47,350 nt of DNA. Source: Anaerolineae bacterium. Its GTDB lineage: Bacteria > Chloroflexota > Anaerolineae > Aggregatilineales > Phototrophicaceae. The notes under the pieces are model-generated. The model saw only the letters and a list, made by a program, of their open reading frames with translations. It ran no database searches and was not told the origin of the DNA. Position numbers and translations under genes: made by a program. Below are positions 33,858 to 43,499 of the stretch, in pieces; the first letter of the stretch is position 1; every line of letters begins with the position of its first letter. The DNA lies in the NCBI GenBank assembly GCA_030950085.1, contig JAUZRW010000223.1:1-47350 (forward strand), in the 5' to 3' direction.

Positions 33858-35384
33858 ATGCTTGCAATTACTCATGCCTGTGCGTTGGTTGGTCTTGATG
33901 GGCAAATGATTGAAGTTCAAGTCGATTTCAACCCCAGAGCAGGTTTGCCGTCATTTACCATCGTTGGATTACCCGATTCAGCAGTGCGTGAAAGTCGTGA
34001 ACGGGTTCGTGCCGCCATCAAAAATAGTCGCTTAAGATTTCCGGGCAAGGCATACATTGTCAACCTCTCGCCAGCAGATATCCCCAAACATGGACCCGCC
34101 TATGACCTTGCAATCGCTGTTGGTGCATTAGCCGCTACAGACCAAATCCCACTCGAAGCGGTTGAAAATGCGGTATTTGTAGGCGAATTATCGCTAGATG
34201 GGCGCATTCGGCATGTGAACGGTGTACTGCCTATGGCATATGCAGCACAAGTCGCGGGCTTTACAACTATCTATGTTCCGTCAGAAGACGCGCCACAAGC
34301 CGGACTCGTGAACGGTATCGACATTATCCCTCTCGAAACACTCGGCGAATTGGTTGAGCATGTTTATGGATTACAGCCAATTCCAACTTATGCCCGTGAA
34401 GAAATCACACTGCGAAATACGTCAATTCCAGATGGATTAACTGACTTTACAGACGTAAAAGGACAAGAACACGTCAAAAGGGCGTTAGAAATTGCTGCCG
34501 CCGGACATCATAATGTGCGAATGGTGGGGAGTCCGGGTGTCGGCAAGAGTCTATTGGCGCGTGCGATGCCGGGTATCTTACCTTCCCTTACAATAGAAGA
34601 GGCTATCGAAATCACGCGCATTTACTCAGTTGCCGACCAACTCAATGGGGATGGTCTGATACAGGTGCGCCCCTTCCAAGCCCCCCATCATACGATAAGT
34701 CAAGCAGGATTAGTCGGAGGCGGCACAATCCCACGTCCGGGCGCTGTGAGTCTATCACATTTTGGTCTACTTTTTCTCGACGAATGTACAGAATTTAGTT
34801 CAAAGGCGCTTGAGGTGCTGCGTCAACCGATTGAAGACAAAATCGTTACCATCAGTCGCGCCAGAGGGTCGGTGACATTCCCTGCAAATTTCCTACTCGT
34901 CCTCGCCCACAACCCGTGTCCGTGCGGTTATTATGGCGATATGACGCGCACTTGTACCTGTACGCCAAATAATATTAAACGTTACCAAAACAAGTTATCT
35001 GGTCCCTTAATTGACCGCATTGATATTCACATTGAAGTGCCGCGAGTCGATTATGACAAATTGCTTGATTCCAAACAGGGTGAAACATCTGCCGTAGTAC
35101 AAGATAGAGTCGAAGCAGCACGCGAACGTCAAAAAGCACGTTTCAAAGACTATACTGCAATTTTTGCTAATGGTGATATGTCGGCTGGCGAAGTCCAGAA
35201 AATGTGTCAACTCGCTGATGATGCTCGTCAATTACTTGATTTATCTGTGCGAAAAATGCACCTCAGCGCACGAGCCTATCATAGAATTCTCAAGTTGAGT
35301 CGGACGATAGCTGATTTAGATGTGCAAGATATCATTGAGCTAAATCATGTCGCGGAAGCATTACAATATCGCGCACAAGGTTAA
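33858..35384 (+). CDS. comM: ComM/YifB-family AAA+ ATPase (Mg-chelatase-like)
   Basis: Known: ComM is a hexameric helicase that promotes branch migration during integration of DNA taken up by transformation; it is widespread also in bacteria not known to be competent. Seen: 508 residues, normal length. A Lon-like N-terminal domain (GLPSFTIVGLPDSAVRESRE, VNLSPADIPKHGPAYDL) leads to the AAA+ core with Walker A GSPGVGKS (about 223-230), Walker B LLFLDE (about 303-309) and the substrate loop HHTISQAGLVGGG. A Cys cluster NPCPCGYYG...CTCTP (about 350-370) may bind zinc. It stands alone after glmS; no other competence genes are in the window. Confidence 0.96.
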   Translation: MLAITHACALVGLDGQMIEVQVDFNPRAGLPSFTIVGLPDSAVRESRERVRAAIKNSRLRFPGKAYIVNLSPADIPKHGPAYDLAIAVGALAATDQIPLEAVENAVFVGELSLDGRIRHVNGVLPMAYAAQVAGFTTIYVPSEDAPQAGLVNGIDIIPLETLGELVEHVYGLQPIPTYAREEITLRNTSIPDGLTDFTDVKGQEHVKRALEIAAAGHHNVRMVGSPGVGKSLLARAMPGILPSLTIEEAIEITRIYSVADQLNGDGLIQVRPFQAPHHTISQAGLVGGGTIPRPGAVSLSHFGLLFLDECTEFSSKALEVLRQPIEDKIVTISRARGSVTFPANFLLVLAHNPCPCGYYGDMTRTCTCTPNNIKRYQNKLSGPLIDRIDIHIEVPRVDYDKLLDSKQGETSAVVQDRVEAARERQKARFKDYTAIFANGDMSAGEVQKMCQLADDARQLLDLSVRKMHLSARAYHRILKLSRTIADLDVQDIIELNHVAEALQYRAQG

Positions 35385-35573
35385 TGGAGTCACTATAGGG
35401 GCAAACGATATCACAATATCATCTGACCCAAATAGAGTAGGCATGTGATTTAACTATTTTGTGACATACGTTTTGTGCCGATGATAAAATTAGAAGACCA
35501 GACTGTTCTCACACCAAAAACTGTGACACAATTCGCAAAATTACTCTGTAGTCAAACCTAGAAAGAACTTGTG

Positions 35574-36878
35574 ATGCCCAAAAAAGTAATCATGCCTGCG
35601 TTAGGAATGGCACAAGAAAGTGGCTTACTCCTCGCATGGCTAAAAGATGAAGGCGATTCTGTGCAACAGGGCGACCTCATCATGGAAATTGAAACTGATA
35701 AAATTACAGTAGAAATTGAAGCCCCCGTAAGCGGAACGCTCGTTAGCTTTCGGGCAAATCCGGGCGATGATGTCCCTGTCGGTGAAGCTGTCGCTTATAT
35801 CCTTTATGCTGATGAAACACTAGATGATTTGCCATCCACTGCCAAAGTTGAACCTGTTGCAATACAGATAACATCGCCTGAAAAAGTTGCTAATTCGAGT
35901 GGGGTTAGTCCGGTTGCGGCACGTATGATAGCCGAGCATAATATCAATATTGCGGATGTTGCGACGAATAATGGTGAACGTATCACCAAAGCAGATGTTG
36001 AAGCCTATTTGCAAACACCCACTTTAGAGACTAACCACTATCGGCTACTACCGGCTTCCCCAAAAGCACGCCAACTCGCATCTGAAAAAGGCTATGATTT
36101 AACAACCATTGTCGGTTCGGGTCCCGGTGGCGCAGTGCTGGCTCAAGATGTGCTGGACTATATGCCGTCAACTGAAGCAGAAATAATACTGGAAAAAGCC
36201 GATTCTCAGGTCATTAAAACAAGTCGGTTGTGGCAGGTGATGGCAAAGCGCATGACCGAAAGTTGGCGCAATGTCCCACACTTTTATCTCAAGCGTGATG
36301 TTCTAGTTGATGCGCTCATAGATTGGCGTAGTGTGCTTAAGCAGCGAAATATCGCTACTATTACCTATACCGATTTACTGGTCAAAACCTGTGCAATGGC
36401 ACTCCGACAGCATTCCCGACTCAATGGCCACTACCAAAATGAGAGGATATTAGCTAACGATGCCATCAATATTGGTCTAGCAATCGCTATTGATGAAGGC
36501 TTACTCGTTCCAGTGATTCATCATGCGGATAAACTCTCGGTCACAGAGATTGCCCAACGGCGACAAGAATTGGTACAACGAGCAAATGAGAACAAACTTC
36601 AACCCGTGGATATGGCAGATGGCACCTTCACGATTAGTAATTTGGGTATGTTTGGTATCAATGAATTTAGCGCCATCGTTAATCCGCCACAAGTAGCCAT
36701 TCTAGCGATAGGCAATATTCAGCCACGATTAGAGATGGTTGAGGGACAAGTTACCGAAAATCATATCATGACACTGAGCCTATCTTGTGACCATCGCGCT
36801 GTTGATGGCGCACGCGGCGCACAATTTTTGCAAACACTCACAGCATATATGGAAGACCCACGCTTGATGCTCAGTTAG
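35574..36878 (+). CDS. Dihydrolipoamide acyltransferase (E2) of a 2-oxo acid dehydrogenase complex
   Basis: Known: E2 carries the lipoyl arm and transfers the acyl group to CoA in pyruvate, 2-oxoglutarate or branched-chain complexes. Seen: a lipoyl domain (about 1-78) with the modified Lys43 in EIETDKITVE. Two peripheral-subunit-binding domains follow, SPVAARMIAEHNINIADV (about 110-145) and SPKARQLASEKGYDL (about 163-200). The catalytic domain (about 220-434) has His407 in CDHRAVDG. A GTG one codon upstream (35571) is an alternative start; GAAAG fits either. Oddities: two subunit-binding domains with one lipoyl domain, and no E1 or E3 gene adjacent. The MPALGMAQE opening resembles acetoin/pyruvate-type E2s. 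The exact complex cannot be told. Confidence 0.93.
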   Translation: MPKKVIMPALGMAQESGLLLAWLKDEGDSVQQGDLIMEIETDKITVEIEAPVSGTLVSFRANPGDDVPVGEAVAYILYADETLDDLPSTAKVEPVAIQITSPEKVANSSGVSPVAARMIAEHNINIADVATNNGERITKADVEAYLQTPTLETNHYRLLPASPKARQLASEKGYDLTTIVGSGPGGAVLAQDVLDYMPSTEAEIILEKADSQVIKTSRLWQVMAKRMTESWRNVPHFYLKRDVLVDALIDWRSVLKQRNIATITYTDLLVKTCAMALRQHSRLNGHYQNERILANDAINIGLAIAIDEGLLVPVIHHADKLSVTEIAQRRQELVQRANENKLQPVDMADGTFTISNLGMFGINEFSAIVNPPQVAILAIGNIQPRLEMVEGQVTENHIMTLSLSCDHRAVDGARGAQFLQTLTAYMEDPRLMLS

Positions 36879-36880
36879 AT

Positions 36881-36908
36881 GGGAGCGAAGCCTGTGTGGT
36901 CGCCCCTA
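36881..36908. repeat. GTAGGGGCG-type palindrome, imperfect (dispersed repeat, copy e)
   Basis: GGGAGCGAAG and GTCGCCCCTACG face each other just after the E2 stop, between convergent E2 and phosphofructokinase genes. The left arm has decayed relative to copy a. Confidence 0.6.
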
Positions 36909-36956
36909 CGAATAAAATGATTTTCCCTAACGTCGTAACTTAAGACAGTGTGGGGT

Positions 36957-38081
36957 TTACTTATCGCCCAGACAAATGCCTAAATCACGCGCTGTCTTTA
37001 TCCATGGATGGTCAAGTGGGATATTTTTACGGTTGCCAACCACTTTTTCCAGTGGCACAGCCTCAACACCATCGCCGCGTGCAGCAACCATAATGCCATA
37101 GCGCCCCTCACTGATGAAATCAGCACAAGCTGTTCCTAGACGAGTAGCGAGTAAGCGGTCAGCAGCAGATGGAATTCCACCGCGTTGTAAATGACCCAAA
37201 ATCGTCACCCGTGATTCTAAGTGTGTCCGTGCTTCTAGTTCACGGGTCAGTTTATGCGTACTTTCAGACCGTATCGTTTCCAGTTCAGACCGTTTTGCCT
37301 TAAGTTTTTTGCGCTCTTTTTTGTCTTCTGTTTTTTCCAGTTTGGTTTTTACGGCTTGTAACTGCTTGAATATCTCCTTCGACATCGCGCCTTCGGAAAC
37401 CGCCACAATGCTAAAGCGACTCCCGCTACGGAAACGCTTCATGATAGCCTCTGAGACAACATCCATATCGTAAGGAATCTCAGGGATTAAGATGACATCC
37501 GCCCCACCAGAAATACCTGAACCCAATGCCAGCCAACCTGTATTATGCCCCATGACCTCCAGCACGATAATACGATGGTGACTGTGCGCCGTACTATGCA
37601 AACGGTCAAGGGCATCGGTAGCAATCGACAAGGCGGTATCAAAACCAAAGGTCACATCCGTACAAGCGACATCATTATCAATTGTTTTGGGCAAGGTGAT
37701 TACATTAACACCTTTTTGCATCAAGCCATAGGCATTTTTCGCTGTACCGCCACCACCTATACAAACCAGCACATCCAAATGATGCTTACGGCAATTTTCG
37801 ACCACCAAATCAGTCATATCTTTATTCTTGCCACCAATCGGCATTTTCGTTGGCTTATCCCGACTCGTCCCAAGAATCGTGCCACCGACTGTCAAAATGC
37901 CTGATAACGCGCCACCATCTAAACGCACCGTTCGATTCTCCATCAGACCCCGAAAACCATCGCGGAAGCCAATAAGTTTGAAACCATGTGTATTCATCGC
38001 GGCTTTACCGACTCCGCGAATCGCCGCATTCAAACCCGGACTATCACCGCCAGCCGTTAATATCCCAATATACTTTGTCAT
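36957..38081 (-). CDS. pfkA: 6-phosphofructokinase family, GGGGT variant with a helical insert
   Basis: Known: phosphofructokinase commits fructose-6-phosphate to glycolysis. Seen: 374 residues with [16 protein letters not shown] (nucleotide loop), PKTIDND (131-137, catalytic Asp), MGHNTGWLA and GHLQRGG. The nucleotide-loop motif usually written GGDGS/T is GGGGT at 109-113, so the Asp that helps bind Mg-ATP in E. coli Pfk is replaced by Gly. Residues about 236-282 are an inserted, strongly charged helical stretch ([17 protein letters not shown]) that looks like a coiled coil. GGGGT occurs in a known subfamily, so this need not be inactive, but the phosphate donor (ATP or pyrophosphate) is uncertain. 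It is divergent from ftcD. Confidence 0.92.
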   Translation of the reverse strand: MTKYIGILTAGGDSPGLNAAIRGVGKAAMNTHGFKLIGFRDGFRGLMENRTVRLDGGALSGILTVGGTILGTSRDKPTKMPIGGKNKDMTDLVVENCRKHHLDVLVCIGGGGTAKNAYGLMQKGVNVITLPKTIDNDVACTDVTFGFDTALSIATDALDRLHSTAHSHHRIIVLEVMGHNTGWLALGSGISGGADVILIPEIPYDMDVVSEAIMKRFRSGSRFSIVAVSEGAMSKEIFKQLQAVKTKLEKTEDKKERKKLKAKRSELETIRSESTHKLTRELEARTHLESRVTILGHLQRGGIPSAADRLLATRLGTACADFISEGRYGIMVAARGDGVEAVPLEKVVGNRKNIPLDHPWIKTARDLGICLGDK

Positions 38082-38298
38082 CTGTTATATTCCTTCCATT
38101 CATTGGATGAATGACCTTATTAGAGATGAGTTTACCGCGTGGGCTGTTCAATTACCAACACCACACAACAAGGAAATCTCGCTAAAAACAAATCCTATTC
38201 CGCAAGTTTCGCCCTATCACATGATGTCAATTGTACCTCAACAGATGATAGCCAATTACACCGTTATAATAATGACAGTACAAACATGAGGAAATAAT

Positions 38299-39204
38299 AT
38301 GCCACCCATTATGGAATGTGTTCCCAATTTCTCGGAGGGACGCAATCAGAAAACGATTAATGCCATTTTACAATCCATTCAAAGCATCGCTGGCATAAAC
38401 CTGCTCCATCATACAAGTGACACCGACCACAACCGAACAGTAGTGACATTTGCTGGCGAACCGTTGCCTGTTGTTGAAGCTGCCTTTGCTGCCATTAAAA
38501 CTGCTTCTGAACTGATTGATATGGAACAACATCAAGGGGTGCATCCCCGTCTAGGTGCTGCGGATGTGATTCCTTTTGTGCCGCTAAAAGATATGACACT
38601 AGCGGATTGTGTCGCCTTCGCCCGTCAATTAGGGCAACGTGTCGGTGAAGAACTGAAATTACCCGTCTATCTATATGAAGCAGCCGCTCTTCATCCTGAA
38701 CGACGCAATCTGGCAACTATACGGCGTGGGCAATACGAAGGTCTCAAAGAAACGATTACACAGATAGAGCGTCAACCAGATTTTGGCTCGACAACAATCG
38801 GCAAAGCGGGTGCCGTTGTTATCGGTGCGCGGAAACCATTAATTGCCTTTAACATTTATCTCACTACTGCGGATGTCACCATTGCACAGCATATCGCCAA
38901 AGCAATCCGTTATTCGAGTGGGGGACTTGCCGGTGTGAAGGCGCTAGGGTTGCTCGTTCAAGGTCAAGCACAAGTCAGCATGAATCTAACAGATTATCGT
39001 CGCACACCCATTTTTCGTGTCGTTGAGATGATTCGCAGCGAGGCACATCGCTATGGAGTCAGCATCCACCATGCCGAACTCATTGGTCTTATCCCCCAAG
39101 ATGCCTTACTCGATTCTGCTCGTTGGTATCTACAATTACAGGATAGTGATAATCGCCAAATTTTAGAGCATTCATTAAATTGGGGGGCATTTTCTATTCC
39201 ATAA
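38299..39204 (+). CDS. ftcD: Glutamate formimidoyltransferase
   Basis: Known: it moves the formimino group of formiminoglutamate, from histidine breakdown, to tetrahydrofolate. Seen: the opening MECVPNFSEGR is the family hallmark. The conserved HHTSDTDHNRTV, HQGVHPRLGAADVIPFVPL, and later FNIYLTTADVTIAQHIAKAIR are present. The 301-residue length corresponds to the transferase domain alone; the cyclodeaminase domain found fused in mammals is absent, as in many bacteria. A GAGGAAA site precedes the ATG. No hut genes or separate cyclodeaminase (fchA) are in the window. Assignment to the family is firm. Confidence 0.96.
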   Translation: MPPIMECVPNFSEGRNQKTINAILQSIQSIAGINLLHHTSDTDHNRTVVTFAGEPLPVVEAAFAAIKTASELIDMEQHQGVHPRLGAADVIPFVPLKDMTLADCVAFARQLGQRVGEELKLPVYLYEAAALHPERRNLATIRRGQYEGLKETITQIERQPDFGSTTIGKAGAVVIGARKPLIAFNIYLTTADVTIAQHIAKAIRYSSGGLAGVKALGLLVQGQAQVSMNLTDYRRTPIFRVVEMIRSEAHRYGVSIHHAELIGLIPQDALLDSARWYLQLQDSDNRQILEHSLNWGAFSIP

Positions 39205-39337
39205 TGTTTGGAACGTTGGCATAACGACTAGTACAGTACATCTTATGGGTTTTTTGTTATAATTATGGCGGTATAGCGGTATAATATAGCTCGCTGAATG
39301 AAGGATTTATCATCCTTTCAATTATGAGGAGTCAAGC

Positions 39338-39874
39338 ATGGCGGATGAAAATGCCGTTATTTTAGTTGTAGATGACAATGAAATGAACCGTGATATGTTA
39401 TCACGGCGCTTGCGACGACAGGGCTATGAGGTTGAGGTTGCCGAAGATGGTGAACAAGCCCTCAATATGGTGAAAGACAAAAACTACAACTTGGTACTGC
39501 TCGATATTATGATGCCCAACATCAGTGGCTATGATGTATTAGAACGTATCAAGTCAGATACCCACACCCAGAGTTTACCCGTTATCATGATTTCAGCCGT
39601 TGATGATCTTGATAGCGTGGTGCGCTGTATCGAACTAGGTGCAGAAGATTACTTGTTCAAACCGTTCAATCCTGTACTGCTCAAAGCACGGGTCGGAGCC
39701 AGTTTGAGCAAGAATCGAGGTCGGATTGATGTTGGCAAAGTCAAAGTTCACCTCAACACAATTGAAAGTGCCGTTGAATCACTTAAAGCAGGTAGTGTGG
39801 AAGACGCATTACAACTACACCTTGATACAATTCAAACAGAGCTTGGCAATATCAAAACCGAACTTGGTGACTAA
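39338..39874 (+). CDS. Response regulator with helical C-terminal extension
   Basis: Seen: 178 residues. A receiver domain (about 1-125) has the acidic pair VVDDNE, Asp56 in LLDIMMPN, the switch Ser in MISAVDD and Lys in YLFKPFNP, so phosphorylation is expected. The last about 50 residues (VKVHLNTIESAVESLKAG...LHLDTIQTELGNI) are a predicted helical segment that may be a phosphotransfer-like bundle or a coiled coil; no DNA-binding domain is present. GAGGAG lies before the ATG at 39338. It is followed by a 36-base hairpin element, a second receiver protein and a Ser/Thr kinase, suggesting one signalling module. No histidine kinase is adjacent. Confidence 0.94.
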   Translation: MADENAVILVVDDNEMNRDMLSRRLRRQGYEVEVAEDGEQALNMVKDKNYNLVLLDIMMPNISGYDVLERIKSDTHTQSLPVIMISAVDDLDSVVRCIELGAEDYLFKPFNPVLLKARVGASLSKNRGRIDVGKVKVHLNTIESAVESLKAGSVEDALQLHLDTIQTELGNIKTELGD

Positions 39875-39883
39875 TAAATCAAA

Positions 39884-39919
39884 AAACCCTTTTTAGGGTT
39901 TCATCGTGCCTCACACAAA
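39884..39919 (+). repeat. 36-base hairpin element (copy 2)
   Basis: The stem is AAACCCT with AGGGTTT, then CATC, two variable bases and GCCTCACACAAA. Relative to copy 1 the innermost C-G pair has become T-A, with both arms changed together. It lies ten bases after the first regulator's stop and 66 bases before the second regulator. Confidence 0.85.
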
Positions 39920-39984
39920 CTTACCCCGTAAGATACTGTCTATTGGGGTCAACATAATAACTTTGTTCAACAAGGATGGACTAG

Positions 39985-40353
39985 ATGGCTAAAATTCTTG
40001 TCGTAGAAGATAATGAAATGAATCTGGATATGTTATCACGTCGTCTGGAACGACGAGGTTATGACGTGATTATTGCCACGGATGGCGCGACAGGAGTCAG
40101 TTTGGCGAAAAGTGACCAGCCCGATTTGATTCTGATGGATATGAGTTTGCCGATTATGGATGGCTGGGAAGCAACTCGTCAGATTAAAGCGGATGATGTT
40201 GCCAAAGTTATCCCCGTTATCGCGCTCACTGCCCACGCCATTGCCGGAGACCGTGAAAAAGCACTGGCGGCGGGCTGTGATGAATACGAAAGTAAGCCTG
40301 TCAAATTCCCACGTCTACTGGCTAAAATTGAAGACTTTCTCGGCAGAGTGTAA
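39985..40353 (+). CDS. Single-domain response regulator (CheY-like)
   Basis: Seen: 122 residues, a receiver domain only. The acidic pair is in VVEDNE, Asp52 in LMDMSLPIMDG is the phosphate acceptor, the switch Thr is in ALTAHA and the Lys in YESKPVKFP. The sequence resembles the DivK/Spo0F-like class found with hybrid kinases. It shares the opening VVxDNEMNxDMLSRRLxRRGY with the regulator upstream, so the two receivers are paralogues. Known: such proteins pass signals by protein contact, not DNA binding. It is 60 bases before a large Ser/Thr kinase on the same strand. A link between the two is inferred from order. Confidence 0.95.
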   Translation: MAKILVVEDNEMNLDMLSRRLERRGYDVIIATDGATGVSLAKSDQPDLILMDMSLPIMDGWEATRQIKADDVAKVIPVIALTAHAIAGDREKALAAGCDEYESKPVKFPRLLAKIEDFLGRV

Positions 40354-40412
40354 TTATCCTCACCGAATTGTTATAAGCCCACAATCGGCTGAAAACTTGG
40401 AGAAACACACGC

Positions 40413-43316
40413 ATGGGAACTGAATCATCAATCTATCGAATCAGCAATCGGTATATTTTACATGCCCCTCTCGGACAAGGTGGGATGGGGACTGTTTACC
40501 GTGCGACAGACCGCTTGTATGGACGTGAAGTTGCTCTCAAACGAGTGTTGACCGATGTGCATAACTTGGATATTGAAGACAGCACCCAAGCCGCCGATTT
40601 TCGCATCGCCTTAGCGCGTGAATTCAAATTATCGGCATCATTACGACACCCAAATATTATCACTGTCCTCGACTATGGTTTCGACGACGAGCAGCAACCT
40701 TATTTCACAATGGAACTGCTGCCAACACCACAAACAATTACGCAAGCTGCGGCTCATTTAACAATCTCGGAGCGCATGGGCTATTTGATGCAAATGTTAT
40801 ATGCCCTCGCATACTTGCATCGGCGTGGCATTGTCCACCGCGATTTGAAACCTGCGAATGTGCTTGTTCAAGATGGCACTGTCAAAGTGCTTGATTTCGG
40901 TTTGTCAATGATGCACGAACGCAATCAAGATGCCACCGAAGATTTGACAGCCGGAACACTCGCATATATGGCTCCTGAAGTTCTCACGGGTGTTCATGGA
41001 AGTATCACCGCAGATTTGTATGCTGTCGGCATGATGGGCTATGAAATGATTGCCGGAGAACATCCATTCAATCTTGCTGAATCGGCTGTACTCATCAATC
41101 AGATTTTAATGGAAATTCCTGATGTTGACGCATTAGATGTGAGTCTAGAATTGGCAACTATTTTTAATCAGTTATTGCAAAAAGACCCCGATGCGCGTTA
41201 CCAAACAGCACAAGAAGTCATTGATAAGCTGAATCAAGTCAGTGCTGCCCCCAACTTATTAGAAACCAAAGCTATCCGCGAAAGTTTTCTACAGGCAGCA
41301 CGTTTTGTCGGGCGTGATACTGAAATGAGAGAATTGACCCATTCACTTAATCAAGCGGTTGATGGTGAAAGTGCGGCGTGGTTATTAGCTGGTGAAAGTG
41401 GTGTCGGCAAGTCACGCATGATAGATGAACTGCGAACTTTGGCATTAGTTAAAGGCGCTCATGTTGTGCGTGGGCAAGCTGTAGAAGTCGGCAGCCGCCC
41501 ATTCCAAATGTGGCAAATGGCATTACGTTGGTTATGTTTGTTGGATGAGAATCTCAGTGATAGCGAAGTTGCCCTGCTCAAAAATTTCATCTCTGATATT
41601 GACACCCTCATTGGACGCGATGTCTCACAAATTGAGGCAAAGTTCATTAAGCCCGATGAAATGCAATCACAAATGCTAATGCTCCTAGAACGAATCTTGC
41701 GGCAGCAAAACCGTCCCTTCGTCATGCTCTTTGAAGATTTGCATTGGGCAGGGAGCGAAAGCCTAGCAGCCCTCACACAGTTCACAAATAGCTTGAACAG
41801 TATACCCGTTCTGGTCATTGGCAGTTATCGAGATGATGAACAACCGGACTTGTATCAGCAGATTCCTGATATGCAAATGCTCAAATTACAACGCCTTGAT
41901 GAAGCTGCCATTGCAGAATTGAGCGCGGCTATGTTAGGTGATGCCGGACGCACACCTCAAGTCCTTGACCTACTCCAACGCGAAACAGAAGGCAATGTTT
42001 TCTTTGTGGTAGAAGTCGTTCGTGCCTTAGCAGAAACCGTCGGTAATCTGGAACAAATCGGACGCATGACTCTACCGGTACAAATTTTTGCTGGTGGTAT
42101 CCAAAGTGCTGTACAACGCCGTCTCAACCGCCTCGACGAAGCGAGTCAGCAATTACTCCAATATGCGGCTGTTATGGGACACGATTTTGATATTGAACTC
42201 CTCAAACGCATCAATACAGAAATTGACATTCAACATTGGCTGGCAAATTGTGTCAATGCGGCTGTCTTAGAAGTCGAAGGGACTGTCTGTCGCTTTGCTC
42301 ACGATAAATTGCGTGTCGCTATCATGGGTCTCGCAAGCGAAGAGCGTCGTAAAGAATTACATCGCCGTATCGCAGAAAATATCGAAACTCGCTATGGTCA
42401 AGATGATAATACACAATTTAGTGCTTTAGCTCATCATTGGGGTAGCGCAGGCGATAGTGCTAAAGAAGAACGCTATGTGACACTAGCAGGCGAACAAACC
42501 TTACGCACAGGCGGTTATCATGAGGCTATTGATTACTTCCGTCGCGCACGTCAACTTGTCAACGACTTAGACCTCACACCCGAAGAGAAACAGCGTAAAA
42601 ATGTGCATTTACGGCAACGCACTGCCGAGTCTCATCTCGGTTTTGGTGACTATGAAACAGCACGGTCACTCTATAGTGAATGTCTTCGGTTCATGGAAGA
42701 ATTAGGGGATAAAGTGGGAGTTGCCACCTCAATGAGTCATCTAGGAGAAGTCGCACTTGTGCTGGATGACTTTGATAAAGCGCGTGAACTCTATACAAAA
42801 AGTCTGGAACTGTATCGAGAGGCTGACAATAAGCATGGAATTGTCCGTGCCTTGAGTCGTCTCGGTGATGTGGCTTATGAATTGGGCGACCAAGATGATG
42901 CTAAAAAACTTTATCAAGATAGTTTGAATCTCTCGCGTGAGATTGGTAAAGATTGGGCAATGGCAGGGTCAGTCCGCGTTCAAACAACCAAAAGCAAAAA
43001 GGTAATCGCCTCATCATCTTTAGAAATGCTCAAAGGCTTACTGCAAGTACAACGCAATCAGAAAAATAGTGCCGAGATGTTCCATACATTGCTACGAATT
43101 GCGCGTGCCTATAAGGATAAGCAAGATTATACTCACGCCCTAGAACTCGCGGCTTTCTTAATCTATTGCCCCGATAATTCGGAGCAGATTCAAGATGATG
43201 CTGATGACCTTGTGCTACAACTTGAAGCGTCAATTAAGGCAGGGGAACGGGAAAAGGCGTGGGAATCAGGTAAAAACAAGAATCTCAAAAAAATGCTAGA
43301 TGAATTATTGAACTGA
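40413..43316 (+). CDS. Ser/Thr protein kinase fused to an AAA ATPase and TPR repeats
   Basis: Seen: 967 residues. A Hanks-type kinase (about 13-275) has the Gly loop GQGGMG, Lys43 (VALKRV), HRDLKPANV (Asp144), DFGLS (161-165) and APEV (188-191), all intact. An ATPase domain (about 297-560) follows, with Walker A GESGVGKS (327-334) and Walker B-like MLFEDLHWAG near 438-447, resembling the AAA_16/PknK type. From about 690, TPR-like helices include YHEAIDYFRRARQL, DYETARSLYSECL, FDKARELYTKSLELY and DQDDAKKLYQDSLNL. No membrane segment or DNA-binding domain is seen. Known: PknK-like proteins integrate signals in large multidomain regulators. The neighbouring receivers suggest a hybrid phosphorylation pathway; targets unknown. 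Confidence 0.95.
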   Translation: MGTESSIYRISNRYILHAPLGQGGMGTVYRATDRLYGREVALKRVLTDVHNLDIEDSTQAADFRIALAREFKLSASLRHPNIITVLDYGFDDEQQPYFTMELLPTPQTITQAAAHLTISERMGYLMQMLYALAYLHRRGIVHRDLKPANVLVQDGTVKVLDFGLSMMHERNQDATEDLTAGTLAYMAPEVLTGVHGSITADLYAVGMMGYEMIAGEHPFNLAESAVLINQILMEIPDVDALDVSLELATIFNQLLQKDPDARYQTAQEVIDKLNQVSAAPNLLETKAIRESFLQAARFVGRDTEMRELTHSLNQAVDGESAAWLLAGESGVGKSRMIDELRTLALVKGAHVVRGQAVEVGSRPFQMWQMALRWLCLLDENLSDSEVALLKNFISDIDTLIGRDVSQIEAKFIKPDEMQSQMLMLLERILRQQNRPFVMLFEDLHWAGSESLAALTQFTNSLNSIPVLVIGSYRDDEQPDLYQQIPDMQMLKLQRLDEAAIAELSAAMLGDAGRTPQVLDLLQRETEGNVFFVVEVVRALAETVGNLEQIGRMTLPVQIFAGGIQSAVQRRLNRLDEASQQLLQYAAVMGHDFDIELLKRINTEIDIQHWLANCVNAAVLEVEGTVCRFAHDKLRVAIMGLASEERRKELHRRIAENIETRYGQDDNTQFSALAHHWGSAGDSAKEERYVTLAGEQTLRTGGYHEAIDYFRRARQLVNDLDLTPEEKQRKNVHLRQRTAESHLGFGDYETARSLYSECLRFMEELGDKVGVATSMSHLGEVALVLDDFDKARELYTKSLELYREADNKHGIVRALSRLGDVAYELGDQDDAKKLYQDSLNLSREIGKDWAMAGSVRVQTTKSKKVIASSSLEMLKGLLQVQRNQKNSAEMFHTLLRIARAYKDKQDYTHALELAAFLIYCPDNSEQIQDDADDLVLQLEASIKAGEREKAWESGKNKNLKKMLDELLN

Positions 43317-43499
43317 TGGGACGCGCTGAATCTCGCTTAATCCACAAAGCGTCGCACTATTTGTTTTTGCTCTAAGTACGACAAATGCTCTATCATATTC
43401 GGATAGTTGTTGATAGGCAGATTTTCCCTAAGCATATCGGATTCCATTCGAAAGGGAACTCGTGTATGTGCTTGATTGCGATGTGAAATCATAAGCAAT

